Position numbers and translations under genes: made by a program. From positions 1 through 64,000 of the forward strand of contig JAEUPJ010000072.1 in the NCBI GenBank assembly GCA_016790285.1: a stretch of 64,000 bases of DNA, in the 5' to 3' direction. Source of the stretch: Roseateles sp. (lineage in GTDB: Bacteria; Pseudomonadota; Gammaproteobacteria; Burkholderiales; Burkholderiaceae_C). This document shows positions 16,730 through 24,230 of this stretch, piece after piece (position 1 is the first letter of the stretch; the number at the start of each line of letters is the position of its first letter). The notes beneath the pieces are model-generated. The model was given only the letters and a program-made list of their open reading frames with translations, ran no database searches and was not told the origin of the DNA.

Positions 16730-17235
16730 GGCGCCGCCCTCCCGTGCAGCGACCACTGCAGCTCGGCCTCGACCTCGGTGGCCATCGGGCTCACGCGGCG
16801 CAGCTTGACGGCGTCCAGGCTCAGCGCGGGGTCATGCGCCAGCGCGGCGGCAATGTAGCGGCGCACCTGGGCATAGGGGCCCGTGACCGGCATGGTCACG
16901 CGCAGCCGCTCCAGGCCCTCGGTGCTGGCCAGGCGGTGCTCGGTGCGGGCGGCGTTCAGGTCCAGCCGGATGGCCAGCTCGAGCAGGTCGGCCAGGCGCT
17001 GCTGGCGCTGGCTGGCCGGCGGCAGCGCGGCCTGCCACTGCTGCACGCTGACCGGCGCCGCCGCCGCCGCCGGGCGCGCCTTGGCGCGCAGCTCGCGGGC
17101 TTCGGCCTGCAGCCGCGTGGCCTGCGCGTCCCAGCGCTGGCCCAGCAGCAGGGCCCCGGCCGCCAGCAGCAGCGCGGCGACACCGGCCAGGCCGGGCGCG
17201 CCGAGCTGCCTGAGCACGCGTGCGAGCCGGTTCAC
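16726..17235 (-). CDS. GspM/PilO-like inner-membrane protein
   Basis: A 169-residue protein starting at GTG 17235, which follows a GGGAGG ribosome site and forms a GTGA overlap with the preceding gene's stop. One transmembrane helix (about residues 12-32) is followed by a coiled-coil-like segment (RWDAQATRLQAEARELRAKARP) and an alpha/beta periplasmic domain (RLRVTMPVTGPYAQVRRYIAAALA) as in PilO/GspM. The frame is open well upstream, but that part is antisense noise. It should pair with the GspL-like protein to link ATPase and secretin. Confidence 0.72.
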   Translation of the reverse strand: MNRLARVLRQLGAPGLAGVAALLLAAGALLLGQRWDAQATRLQAEARELRAKARPAAAAAPVSVQQWQAALPPASQRQQRLADLLELAIRLDLNAARTEHRLASTEGLERLRVTMPVTGPYAQVRRYIAAALAHDPALSLDAVKLRRVSPMATEVEAELQWSLHGRAAP

Positions 17236-18371
17236 GAACCACCTCCCGTCGTCACGCGGGCATTGATCTCGAAGCGCTGGCCCACCAGCCCGGTCTCGGC
17301 CGCCGAGAAGCGCGACAGCACGACCTGCCGCCAGCCCGGCGTCGTGCCCAGCTGCTCGGCCAGTTGCAGGGCCAGCAGCTTGTCGGGCGTGAGGCCCTCC
17401 AGGCGCAGCTCGCCGCGGCCGGCGCTCGCGTCCAGGCCCAGCCAGGCGATGGTCTTGGCGTCGGCGCCGGCCGTCTCCACGCGGGTGAGGAGGGGCTCCC
17501 ACGGCATGGCGAGCAGCGCACGCGCCTCGGTGGCGGCGCGGTTGTCGGCCGGCTCCGCACGGCCCCGGGCCGCAGGCTTGGCCGCCGCGGCAGCCGGGCG
17601 CAGCGACGCCACGCGGTCGCGCGCGGCCTGCGCCACGTCCAGCGCGCGGTGGCTGTCCAGTGCGCTCCAGGCAGCCGTGGCCAGCACGAGCGCGCCGGTG
17701 GCCGCCAGCGGCCAGGCCAGCGGCGAGCGGCCCGAGCGAGGCAGGAAGTCGGGCGCCGGCATGGCCGGCCCGGGCTGGGGCGTGAGGGTGTCGTCGGGCG
17801 TGCCCACGGCCAGCGGCGCGTCGCCCCCGAGGTCGGCCAGGCGCTGCACGCGGCGCGACTGCAGCGCCGCGATGCGACCACGGTCGAGCTGGATGACGAC
17901 AGCCGTCATTTCGCCCTCCGCGCCCTCATGCCACACGACACGGCCGGTGCCGGCGCGGGTGTCTGCCGGCAGGGCGGCAAGCCAGGCACTCCAGGCCGGG
18001 CGCACGCTGGCCAGGCGCACCTGCGCCGCAGCCGCGCGGGCCTGCAGCGCGGCCAGGTCCAGCCCGTGCAGGGCCGACGCGCCCGCGGCCTCGCCCACGC
18101 GCCACGGGGCGATGGCAAACCGCTGCGCGGCCGCGCCGAAGTAGTGGGCGAACTGCTGCTGGGCGTAGGCCTGCACGGCGTCCAGGTCGGCCAGGGGCAG
18201 GCCGGGCTCCACGACCAGCTCGTGCAGCGCCCGGGCGCTGACGATCACGTCCACCGCCGTGCCGGGGTGCTCGCTGCACCAGGCCTCGAACTCGTCGCCG
18301 CCGGGCGTGACGAACACGCGCCGCGGCGTGCCCAGCCGGGCGGCGAGCTGGCGACGCAGGCGTTCACTCAT
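17232..18371 (-). CDS. GspL/PilM-PilN-like inner-membrane assembly protein
   Basis: A 379-residue bitopic protein. Residues 1-215 form a cytoplasmic domain in the place of PilM/GspL-cyto. One transmembrane helix covers about 217-236 (LAWPLAATGALVLATAAWSA). The rest is a periplasmic domain with a ferredoxin-like pattern (GELRLEGLTPDKLLALQLAEQLG) as in PilN/GspL. Similarity is structural and positional rather than a strong motif match. ATG 18371 overlaps the ATPase stop by 8 bases and is preferred to the GTG at 18383. It likely anchors the ATPase to the membrane. Confidence 0.7.
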   Translation of the reverse strand: MSERLRRQLAARLGTPRRVFVTPGGDEFEAWCSEHPGTAVDVIVSARALHELVVEPGLPLADLDAVQAYAQQQFAHYFGAAAQRFAIAPWRVGEAAGASALHGLDLAALQARAAAAQVRLASVRPAWSAWLAALPADTRAGTGRVVWHEGAEGEMTAVVIQLDRGRIAALQSRRVQRLADLGGDAPLAVGTPDDTLTPQPGPAMPAPDFLPRSGRSPLAWPLAATGALVLATAAWSALDSHRALDVAQAARDRVASLRPAAAAAKPAARGRAEPADNRAATEARALLAMPWEPLLTRVETAGADAKTIAWLGLDASAGRGELRLEGLTPDKLLALQLAEQLGTTPGWRQVVLSRFSAAETGLVGQRFEINARVTTGGGS

Positions 18372-19875
18372 CGAGGGTGACACGTTCCAGCTCCTCGAAA
18401 GTGGTCTCGCCCCGGCAGACGGCCGCCAGCGCCATCTCGCGCAGCGACTTCATGCCCCGGGCCTTGGCCGCGGCCTTGATCTCGGACATGGGCGCGCGCG
18501 CCGCGATCAGGTCCCGCAGGCCGTCGTCGAGCTTGAGCAGCTCGGCCACCGCGCGGCGGCCCTTGTAGCCGGTGCCGCGGCAGTGGCCGCAGCCCTCGCC
18601 CTTCAGGAAGTTGCCGTTCAGGACACCGTGCCGCGCGAGCGTGGCGGCGTCGGGCGTGAAAGGTCGCGCGCAGTGCGTGCAGGTCAGCCGCACGAGGCGC
18701 TGCGCGAGCACGGCGTTGAGCGCCGACACGACGTTGTACAGGTCCAGCCCCATGTGCATGAAGCGGCCGATGACGTCGAACGCGTTGTTCGCGTGCACCG
18801 TGCTGAACACGAGGTGGCCCGTGAGCGCGGCCTGCACGGCGATCTGGGCCGTCTCGGCGTCGCGGATCTCGCCCACCATGACGCGGTCGGGGTCGTGGCG
18901 CAGGATGGAGCGCAGGCCGCGAGAGAAGGTCAGGCCCTTCTTCTCGTTGACGGGGATCTGCACCACGCCCGCGAGCTGGTACTCGACCGGGTCTTCGATC
19001 GTGATGATCTTGTCCGCGCCGGTGTGGATCTCGGCGAGCGTGGCGTAGAGCGTGGTCGTCTTGCCCGAGCCCGTCGGGCCGGTGACGAGCAGCATGCCGT
19101 GCGGCTGGCGCGCCTGGTGGCGGATGGCGGCGCGCTCGTCCTCGCCGAAGCCCAGGGCGTCCAGCGTGAGCGTGCCGGCCCGGGCGATGGCCGCGCGGTC
19201 CAGGATGCGGATGACGGCATCCTCGCCAAACACGCTGGGCATGATGGACAGCCGGAAGTCGATCTCGCGACCCTGCACGCGCAGCTTGAAGCGGCCGTCC
19301 TGCGGCAGGCGGCGCTCGCCGATGTCGAGCTCGGCCATGACCTTCAGGCGCGACACGAGTTGCTCAGCCACCTGCGGTCCCTCCACCTGGCGCACGAGGG
19401 CCATCACGCCGTCCACGCGGAAGCGGATGACGGCACCGCGGGCGGTGCATTCGATGTGGATGTCGGACGCGGTGTCCTGCAGCGCGTCGTAGAGCGTGGC
19501 GTTGAGCAGGCGCACGACGGGGCTGGCCTGCTCGGCCAGGGCCAGGGCGGAGAGTTCCTCGGTGTGGTCCTCCACGGCCGTCAAGGCCTCCTCGACGTCC
19601 GACAGCGCGCGGAAGTCCGCCTCGCCGGCGCCGAGGAAATGCGTCACCGCCTCCACCGAGCAGCGCTGCCACCCCACCGGGGCACTCAGGCGGGACTCCA
19701 CGCTTTGCAGCAGCATCGCGTCCTCGTCGCGCTCGGCCAGCAGCATGCGCCGGCCCTGCGCACCCACGGCCAGCACGGCGCGCCAGCGCTGCGCCTGGGC
19801 CTGGGGCCATTGCTCGAAGTCCAGGTGCCAGGGGCCCTGCTCGGCGGGAAGCCAGTCGTGCAGCGAGGTCGTCAT
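18364..19875 (-). CDS. GspE/PulE-type secretion ATPase
   Basis: Cytoplasmic hexameric ATPase that drives pseudopilus assembly, 503 residues. Walker A is GPTGSGKT at 266-273. The Asp box (TIEDPVEYQL), the Walker B region (RHDPDRVMVGEIRDAETA) and the His box (FSTVHANNAF) follow. A CxxC...CxxC zinc site (CTHC, then CGHC) lies near the C-terminus, as in GspE and PilB. The N-terminal domain (about 1-120) is shorter than in typical PilB. The start at 19875 was chosen because the upstream frame translates the palindromic repeat at 19892-19979, which is not coding. Confidence 0.92.
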   Translation of the reverse strand: MTTSLHDWLPAEQGPWHLDFEQWPQAQAQRWRAVLAVGAQGRRMLLAERDEDAMLLQSVESRLSAPVGWQRCSVEAVTHFLGAGEADFRALSDVEEALTAVEDHTEELSALALAEQASPVVRLLNATLYDALQDTASDIHIECTARGAVIRFRVDGVMALVRQVEGPQVAEQLVSRLKVMAELDIGERRLPQDGRFKLRVQGREIDFRLSIMPSVFGEDAVIRILDRAAIARAGTLTLDALGFGEDERAAIRHQARQPHGMLLVTGPTGSGKTTTLYATLAEIHTGADKIITIEDPVEYQLAGVVQIPVNEKKGLTFSRGLRSILRHDPDRVMVGEIRDAETAQIAVQAALTGHLVFSTVHANNAFDVIGRFMHMGLDLYNVVSALNAVLAQRLVRLTCTHCARPFTPDAATLARHGVLNGNFLKGEGCGHCRGTGYKGRRAVAELLKLDDGLRDLIAARAPMSEIKAAAKARGMKSLREMALAAVCRGETTFEELERVTLDE

Positions 19876-19891
19876 GCGCGGCAACTCCCGG

Positions 19892-19979
19892 GAACACAGC
19901 CACAGAGGCACAGAGGCACAGAGGCACTCGGTTGCTGCAACGAGCCTCTCTGTGTCTCTGTGCCTCTGTGGCTGTGTTT
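19892..19979. repeat. Palindromic CACAGAGG repeat, copy 1
   Basis: An imperfect palindrome of about 88 bases. The left arm begins GAACACAGCCACAGAGGCAC and continues in steps of CAGAGGCA. The right arm is its near reverse complement, ending GCCTCTGTGGCTGTGTTT. The centre (CTCGGTTGC-T-GCAACGAG) is itself self-complementary, so the RNA could fold end to end. It sits between gspF (stop 19991) and gspE (start 19875), 16 bases before the gspE start codon. Three more copies occur at 32439, 38240 and 39253. Confidence 0.9.
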
Positions 19980-19990
19980 GCTGAAGCCCT

Positions 19991-21193
19991 TCACTGCACC
20001 TGCTCCACCAGCTGGAAGATCGGCAGGTACATCAGCACGATGATGCCGCCGATCAGCACGCCCATGATGAGCATCAGCGCCGGGTTCACGAGGCGCGAGA
20101 GCAGGTCGGTCAGCCGCGCGGCTTCCTCGTCGTGGAAGGCGGCGGCGCGCTCCAGCATGCTGGCCACCTCGCCGCTGCGCTCGCCCACGCGCAGCATGCG
20201 CCGGGCCACGGGGGTGGCGAGGTCCTGGGCGTCGAAGGCGGCGGACAGGCGCTCGCCGCGCTCGATCTGCGCTGCTGCGGCCTGCACGGCCGGGCGCCAC
20301 GGGGCGGCCACGACGTCGACGACGATCTTCAGCGCCGCCAGCGCCGGCACGCCCGAGGCCAGCAGCATGGCCAGCGACCGGTACAGCCGCGCCAGGGCCA
20401 GCACGCGCAGGCGCGGGCCCAGGCCCGGCAGCGTCCAGAGCGCCGCCTGCGCACGCTGGCGCACGCCGGGCTGACGCAGCAACGCGTAGACCGCCACCGC
20501 CGCGGCCGCCAGGCCCCCGATAACCAGGCCCGGGTGGGCACCGGCCGTCTGGCCGAACTCGATGAGCACGCGCGACGCCCAGGGCAGGTCGGCGCTGGTG
20601 GCCTCCAGGATGCCCGCAAAGCGCGGCAGCACGTACAGCAGCAGGAAGAGGATGACCGCGCCACCCACGCCCAGCAGCATCAGCGGGTAGACCAGGGCGG
20701 CGACCAGCCGCGAACGCAGCGCGTCCACCCAGGCCAGGTAGCGCGCATGCTGGGCCAGGGCCACGGAGAGCTGGCCGGTCTTCTCGTTGGCCGCGACGAT
20801 GGCGCAGATGAGTTCGTCAAACGCCTGCGGCTGCTGGCGCAGCGCCACCGACAGCGGCTGGCCCTGCTCGATCTGGCCGATGACGGCGTCCAGCGCGGCG
20901 CGCACGCCGGGCTGGCCTTCCTTCTCGCGCAGGGTGTTCAGGGCTTCGAGCAGCGCGATGCCGGCGTCCAGCAGCACGGCGAGCTCCTGGCTGAAGAGCT
21001 GCAGCGGGAACTTGGCGCTGCGCCGCCGCGCCAGGGCCGGCGCGCTGACCTCGCGCACCTCCAGCACGTGCTGGGGCGGCACGCCGAGCACGGCCGCGAC
21101 CGAGGCACGGTCGGGCGCCTCCACGCGCTGGGAGCTCACGCTGCCGGCGCGCAGCACGCGGGTCTGGAACTGGGGCACGGCGCGTGGCGTCAC
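19991..21193 (-). CDS. GspF/PilC-type inner-membrane platform protein
   Basis: A 400-residue platform protein for pseudopilus assembly. It has two T2SSF domains (about 65-190 and 270-390), each with the conserved pattern seen in FSQELAVLLDAGIALLEAL...GQPLSVAL and LARLYRSLAMLLASGVPALAAL...GERLSAAF. Hydrophobic helices lie at about 165-190, 212-235 and 370-392. It overlaps gspG by 4 bases upstream. It is separated from gspE downstream by the palindromic repeat, the one large gap inside this otherwise tightly packed operon. Confidence 0.92.
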   Translation of the reverse strand: MTPRAVPQFQTRVLRAGSVSSQRVEAPDRASVAAVLGVPPQHVLEVREVSAPALARRRSAKFPLQLFSQELAVLLDAGIALLEALNTLREKEGQPGVRAALDAVIGQIEQGQPLSVALRQQPQAFDELICAIVAANEKTGQLSVALAQHARYLAWVDALRSRLVAALVYPLMLLGVGGAVILFLLLYVLPRFAGILEATSADLPWASRVLIEFGQTAGAHPGLVIGGLAAAAVAVYALLRQPGVRQRAQAALWTLPGLGPRLRVLALARLYRSLAMLLASGVPALAALKIVVDVVAAPWRPAVQAAAAQIERGERLSAAFDAQDLATPVARRMLRVGERSGEVASMLERAAAFHDEEAARLTDLLSRLVNPALMLIMGVLIGGIIVLMYLPIFQLVEQVQ

Positions 21194-21606
21194 CAGGAGG
21201 TGAGGTCGGCGTCCTCACCCTCGCCGCCGGGCCGGCCGTCCTTGCCCAGGCTCAGCAGGTCGTACTCGCCGTGCTCGCCGGGGCTGCGGTATTGGTAGTC
21301 GTTGCCCCAGGGGTCCTTGGGCACGGCCTTGGAGAGGTAGGGCCCGGCCCACTTGGGCTCGTCGGCCGGCTTGGTCACGAGCACGGCCAGGCCCTGCTCG
21401 GTGCTGGGGTAGCGGCCGACGTCAAGCCGGTACTGGTCGAGCGACTTCTGCAGCGCGTCGATCTGGGCGCGGGCGGCCTTGACCTCGCTCTTGCCGATCT
21501 GGCCGAAGAACTTCGGACCGACATAACCGGCCAGCAGGCCGATGATGACCATGACGACGAGGAGTTCGAGCAGCGTGAAGCCGCGAGCGCGCAAGGACGA
21601 GGACAT
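21190..21606 (-). CDS. gspG: Major pseudopilin GspG
   Basis: A 138-residue pseudopilin. The leader MSSSLRARG is followed by FTLLELLVVMVIIGLLAGYVGP with Glu5. The family hallmarks are clear: LDQYRLDVGRYPSTEQGLAVL, GPYLSKAVPKDPWGNDYQY, and the calcium-binding C-terminus GEYDLLSLGKDGRPGGEGED. An ATG at 21642 would give a longer leader, but a 9-residue leader is more usual, and the 21642 start would lie at the foot of a strong stem-loop. It is the first gene of the T2SS-like operon after the TIGR03790 gene. Confidence 0.9.
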   Translation of the reverse strand: MSSSLRARGFTLLELLVVMVIIGLLAGYVGPKFFGQIGKSEVKAARAQIDALQKSLDQYRLDVGRYPSTEQGLAVLVTKPADEPKWAGPYLSKAVPKDPWGNDYQYRSPGEHGEYDLLSLGKDGRPGGEGEDADLTSW

Positions 21607-21645
21607 GAGGAAGCTGGGTACTGCGGGAGGGGGACTGTTCATCAG

Positions 21646-21724
21646 CGGGCGGCCCCCGGCAATCGGGATTTGACCGACGCGCATTCTCAGGGTGGAACGT
21701 AAAGCCCCGCGCGGGGGCCGCCCG
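21646..21724. promoter_or_regulatory. 13-bp inverted repeat bracketing the TIGR03790-gspG gap
   Basis: A perfect inverted repeat, CGGGCGGCCCCCG at 21646-21658 and CGGGGGCCGCCCG at 21712-21724, encloses 53 bases and starts 5 bases after the TIGR03790 stop on the minus strand. The inner part also holds a smaller GCCCC/GGGGC hairpin followed by only three T residues. In RNA the 13-bp stem would be very stable and end about 40 bases before the preferred gspG start. It could stabilise an upstream 3' end, attenuate, or control gspG translation. Confidence 0.6.
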
Positions 21725-21728
21725 AGCC

Positions 21729-23117
21729 TCAGGACGACTGGGCCAGCGTGCAGCGCGTGGCGGAGTCGGCCGGGCAGGGCCCGACCCAGCGGATCTGGGT
21801 GGCTGCGGCCGGCGGCAGGGGTGAGCGGCCGTCCAGCGCCTGCCCGCGCACACCCGTGAAGGTGGCCAGCGTCGTCCAGCTGCTGCCCTGCAGGTACTCC
21901 AGCGTGTAGCGGCCGCCGGGGCGCAGCTGGCGGGTCTTGATCTGGTACTCGCCGTTGACGATGGCAAAGCTTGGCGCCTCGCGGAAGGGCTGGGCCAGGG
22001 GTTCCCCGACGAACAGGCCCTGCCCGGGCCATTGCACGGACTTCCAATAGGCCTCGATGGCGGTGGCGCCGCGCCAGTAGTGGTCGATGAGGACGGAGGC
22101 GCGCGAGAACTTCTGCACCAGGTTGCACGGCTCCTCGACCGTGCCGTAGCTGGCGGTGGCCCCGGCGTCCAGCCAGGCCGTGATGGGCATCTGGCCGTTG
22201 GCACCGGGCAGCAGCCCGCCGGTGGACGTGAGCGTGTCGGCCAGCGCGCCGGGGCGGAACTGCAGCGTGGACAGGTTGGGCACGCTGGCCAGGCCCGTCA
22301 GGTAGAACAGCACGCCGTTCTTGCCCGAAATGGCGTTGCCGCTGGCTGGGCCGGCACTGTTGTCCAGGTAGTTCAGCGTCAGCGCGCCGCTCCAGGCAGT
22401 GGGCAGGGCGGCGAAATCGCCGGCGCGCACGCTGCGGTCGGTGTCGGTCGTGCGCACGAGCCAGCCCTCGCCCGCCGGCCGCGTGGCGTCGGCGGCCACG
22501 CCGCGGTTGATGAGCGCCTCGGCGCCCGCCAGCGTGGTGGCGCCCAGCAGCATCGACGGGCGCAGCTGCACCTCGCCCTGGGGCCGGCGGGCTTCACTGT
22601 CGTACAGCGGCGACGCCGCCGTGCTGGCGCACTGGTTGGCCGACGGGTTGGGGTTGCAGTAGCGCGCGTCGAAGCCGAAGGCCATCGCGCTCGTGATGCC
22701 CATGCTGCAGCTGCCCACAACACGGCTGGGCGCCGCCCAGGTCAGCAGCGTCGCCTGGATGCCGGCGGGCAACTTGGCGTCGATGTCGGCTTTTAGCAAC
22801 GCGAAATCACTGGCCTGGATCACGTTGAGGGCGGTGTTGACCCGCACGCGGATGAGGTTGGCGGCCGGCACGCCCCGGGCGGCGACGTAGGCCGCGCCAA
22901 CGGCCTCGCTGAGCGCGTCGCCCTCCGCCACGACGACGGCCAGGTCGGCCGGCGCCAGGCCGTTGGCGGGCAGCGTCAACGTGAGCGTCTGCCCTATGCC
23001 ACCGCCACCACCGCCACCCCCATCGCCGCCTCCGCCCGACGCCCCGCCACCACCGCCGCCACAGGCGCTCAGCAGGCCGAAGAACACGGGCAGCAACAGA
23101 CGGGTCAGGCTCCTCAT
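21729..23117 (-). CDS. TIGR03790 family lipoprotein
   Basis: A 462-residue exported lipoprotein (lipobox LLSAC) with a glycine-rich linker of about 25 residues right after the lipidated cysteine. The rest matches what I know of TIGR03790, a family of unknown activity said to occur only in genomes that also carry exosortase. Visible features are VVVAEGDALSEAVGAAYVAARGVPAANL near the N-terminus, SMGITSAMAFGFD, and VLIDHYWRGATAIEAYWKSVQ near the C-terminus. It lies directly upstream of, and in line with, the T2SS-like operon, while a PEP-CTERM gene lies at the other end. Confidence 0.8.
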   Translation of the reverse strand: MRSLTRLLLPVFFGLLSACGGGGGGASGGGGDGGGGGGGGIGQTLTLTLPANGLAPADLAVVVAEGDALSEAVGAAYVAARGVPAANLIRVRVNTALNVIQASDFALLKADIDAKLPAGIQATLLTWAAPSRVVGSCSMGITSAMAFGFDARYCNPNPSANQCASTAASPLYDSEARRPQGEVQLRPSMLLGATTLAGAEALINRGVAADATRPAGEGWLVRTTDTDRSVRAGDFAALPTAWSGALTLNYLDNSAGPASGNAISGKNGVLFYLTGLASVPNLSTLQFRPGALADTLTSTGGLLPGANGQMPITAWLDAGATASYGTVEEPCNLVQKFSRASVLIDHYWRGATAIEAYWKSVQWPGQGLFVGEPLAQPFREAPSFAIVNGEYQIKTRQLRPGGRYTLEYLQGSSWTTLATFTGVRGQALDGRSPLPPAAATQIRWVGPCPADSATRCTLAQSS

Positions 23118-23136
23118 AGCCCCATTCTCTCCGGTC

Positions 23137-23149
23137 TGCCAAACTGGCA
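23137..23149. promoter_or_regulatory. Palindrome upstream of the TIGR03790 gene
   Basis: TGCCA-AAC-TGGCA is a perfect 5-3-5 palindrome 20 bases before the TIGR03790 start codon. A second, looser inverted repeat (TGCACACTT...AAGTGCA, about 23154-23178) lies just upstream of it. Either could be a protein-binding site, but no regulator can be assigned. Confidence 0.3.
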
Positions 23150-23246
23150 AAATGCACACTTTTGGGGCGCAAGTGCACCTTTCGTAGCCAGCGAACCCGG
23201 ACTTACCCCAGTTTCGTGCACCGTCCCGGGGCAATACATTTCTGTC

Positions 23247-23389
23247 ACTCGACGCGGTTCCGGGCTCCGGTCCAGGACCGCCGGGCGGGTTGTGAGGAGA
23301 CAAGACAAGCGCAAACGCACAAGGTTGCTTCGTAACCCCGAAGACAATCCCAGCGGCCACCAAGGCACCCCTTGGTGGCCGTTTTCTTT
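23247..23389 (+). ncRNA. Candidate small RNA or long leader ending at a strong terminator
   Basis: This 312-base gap (23118-23429) has no gene on the plus strand, yet it contains a near-ideal plus-strand terminator. A weak TACATT at 23235-23240 could be a -10, giving a transcript of roughly 140 nt; the 5' end is a guess. Inside, GGTTGC-TTC-GTAACC could form a small hairpin. The RNA would either be independent or be the attenuated leader of the TSUP gene that starts 40 bases later. It matches no RNA family I can name. Confidence 0.3.
23354..23389 (+). terminator. Strong orphan Rho-independent terminator
   Basis: A perfect 12-bp stem (CGGCCACCAAGG/CCTTGGTGGCCG) with a 4-nt loop is followed by TTTTCTTT on the plus strand. 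No plus-strand gene ends nearby: the closest upstream plus-strand gene ends at 8350. It therefore implies an unannotated transcript or an attenuator. Confidence 0.85.
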
Positions 23390-23429
23390 GTGCCCTCACA
23401 AACCTGCAGATTCCCGGGCCCGCCTCTCC

Positions 23430-24191
23430 ATGACCGACCTGTTCATCGTCGCCGCGGCCTCGCTGCTGGCCGGCTTCATCGACGCCGTCGCCGGCGGGGG
23501 TGGGCTCATCCTCACGCCCGCCCTGTTCAGCACCTTCCCGAACGCCGCACCGGCCACGCTGATGGGCTCCAACAAGGGCGCGGCCATCTGGGGCACGGGC
23601 TGGGCCACCTACCAGTACGTGCGGCGCGTCTCGCTGCCCTGGGGCCGGCTGCTGCCGGCGGCCGTGCTGGCCGGGGCCGGCAGCTTCACGGGCGCCTGGG
23701 TGCTGACCCTCGTCAGCCCCGATGGCCTGCGCAAGGCGCTGCCCCTCGTGCTGCTGGCCGTGTTCCTCTACACGTTGGCCAAGAAGGATCTGGGCCGCGA
23801 CCACACCCCGCGCTTCACCGGCCGCGCCGAGGCCCTCGTGGCCGGCGCCATCGCGCTGGTGGTGGGCTTCTACGACGGCTTCTTCGGCCCGGGCACGGGC
23901 AGCTTCTTCGTGTTCCTGTTCGTGCGCGTGCTGGGCTACGACTTCCTGCACGCCTCGGCCACCGCCAAGCTGATGAACCTGCTGACGAACGCCTTCGCGA
24001 TCGCGCTGTTCGTGAGCAAGGGCCACATCTGGTGGCATGTGGCCGCGGTGATGGCCGTCACCAACGTCATCGGCAGCCTGGCCGGCACACGCATGGCGCT
24101 CAAGCACGGCGCGGGCTTCGTCCGAGGGGTGTTCATCACGGTCGTGGGGGCCCTCATCCTCAAAACAGCCTGGGACGCCTTCCTGCGCTGA
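23430..24191 (+). CDS. TSUP (TauE/SafE) family membrane permease
   Basis: A 253-residue inner-membrane protein with about eight hydrophobic segments and the two TSUP repeats, the first with GFIDAVAGGGGLILTPAL and the second with GFYDGFFGPGTGSFFVF. The family moves sulfite, sulfoacetate or other organosulfur anions, but the substrate here is unknown. Close homologues are annotated as YfcA-like. The start at 23430 begins directly with a hydrophobic helix; no good ribosome site is visible. The preceding 12-bp terminator hairpin suggests expression may be controlled by attenuation. Confidence 0.88.
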   Translation: MTDLFIVAAASLLAGFIDAVAGGGGLILTPALFSTFPNAAPATLMGSNKGAAIWGTGWATYQYVRRVSLPWGRLLPAAVLAGAGSFTGAWVLTLVSPDGLRKALPLVLLAVFLYTLAKKDLGRDHTPRFTGRAEALVAGAIALVVGFYDGFFGPGTGSFFVFLFVRVLGYDFLHASATAKLMNLLTNAFAIALFVSKGHIWWHVAAVMAVTNVIGSLAGTRMALKHGAGFVRGVFITVVGALILKTAWDAFLR

Positions 24192-24230
24192 TCTACCATC
24201 GGGCATCCCCCCGAAGATTCCCTCATCACC

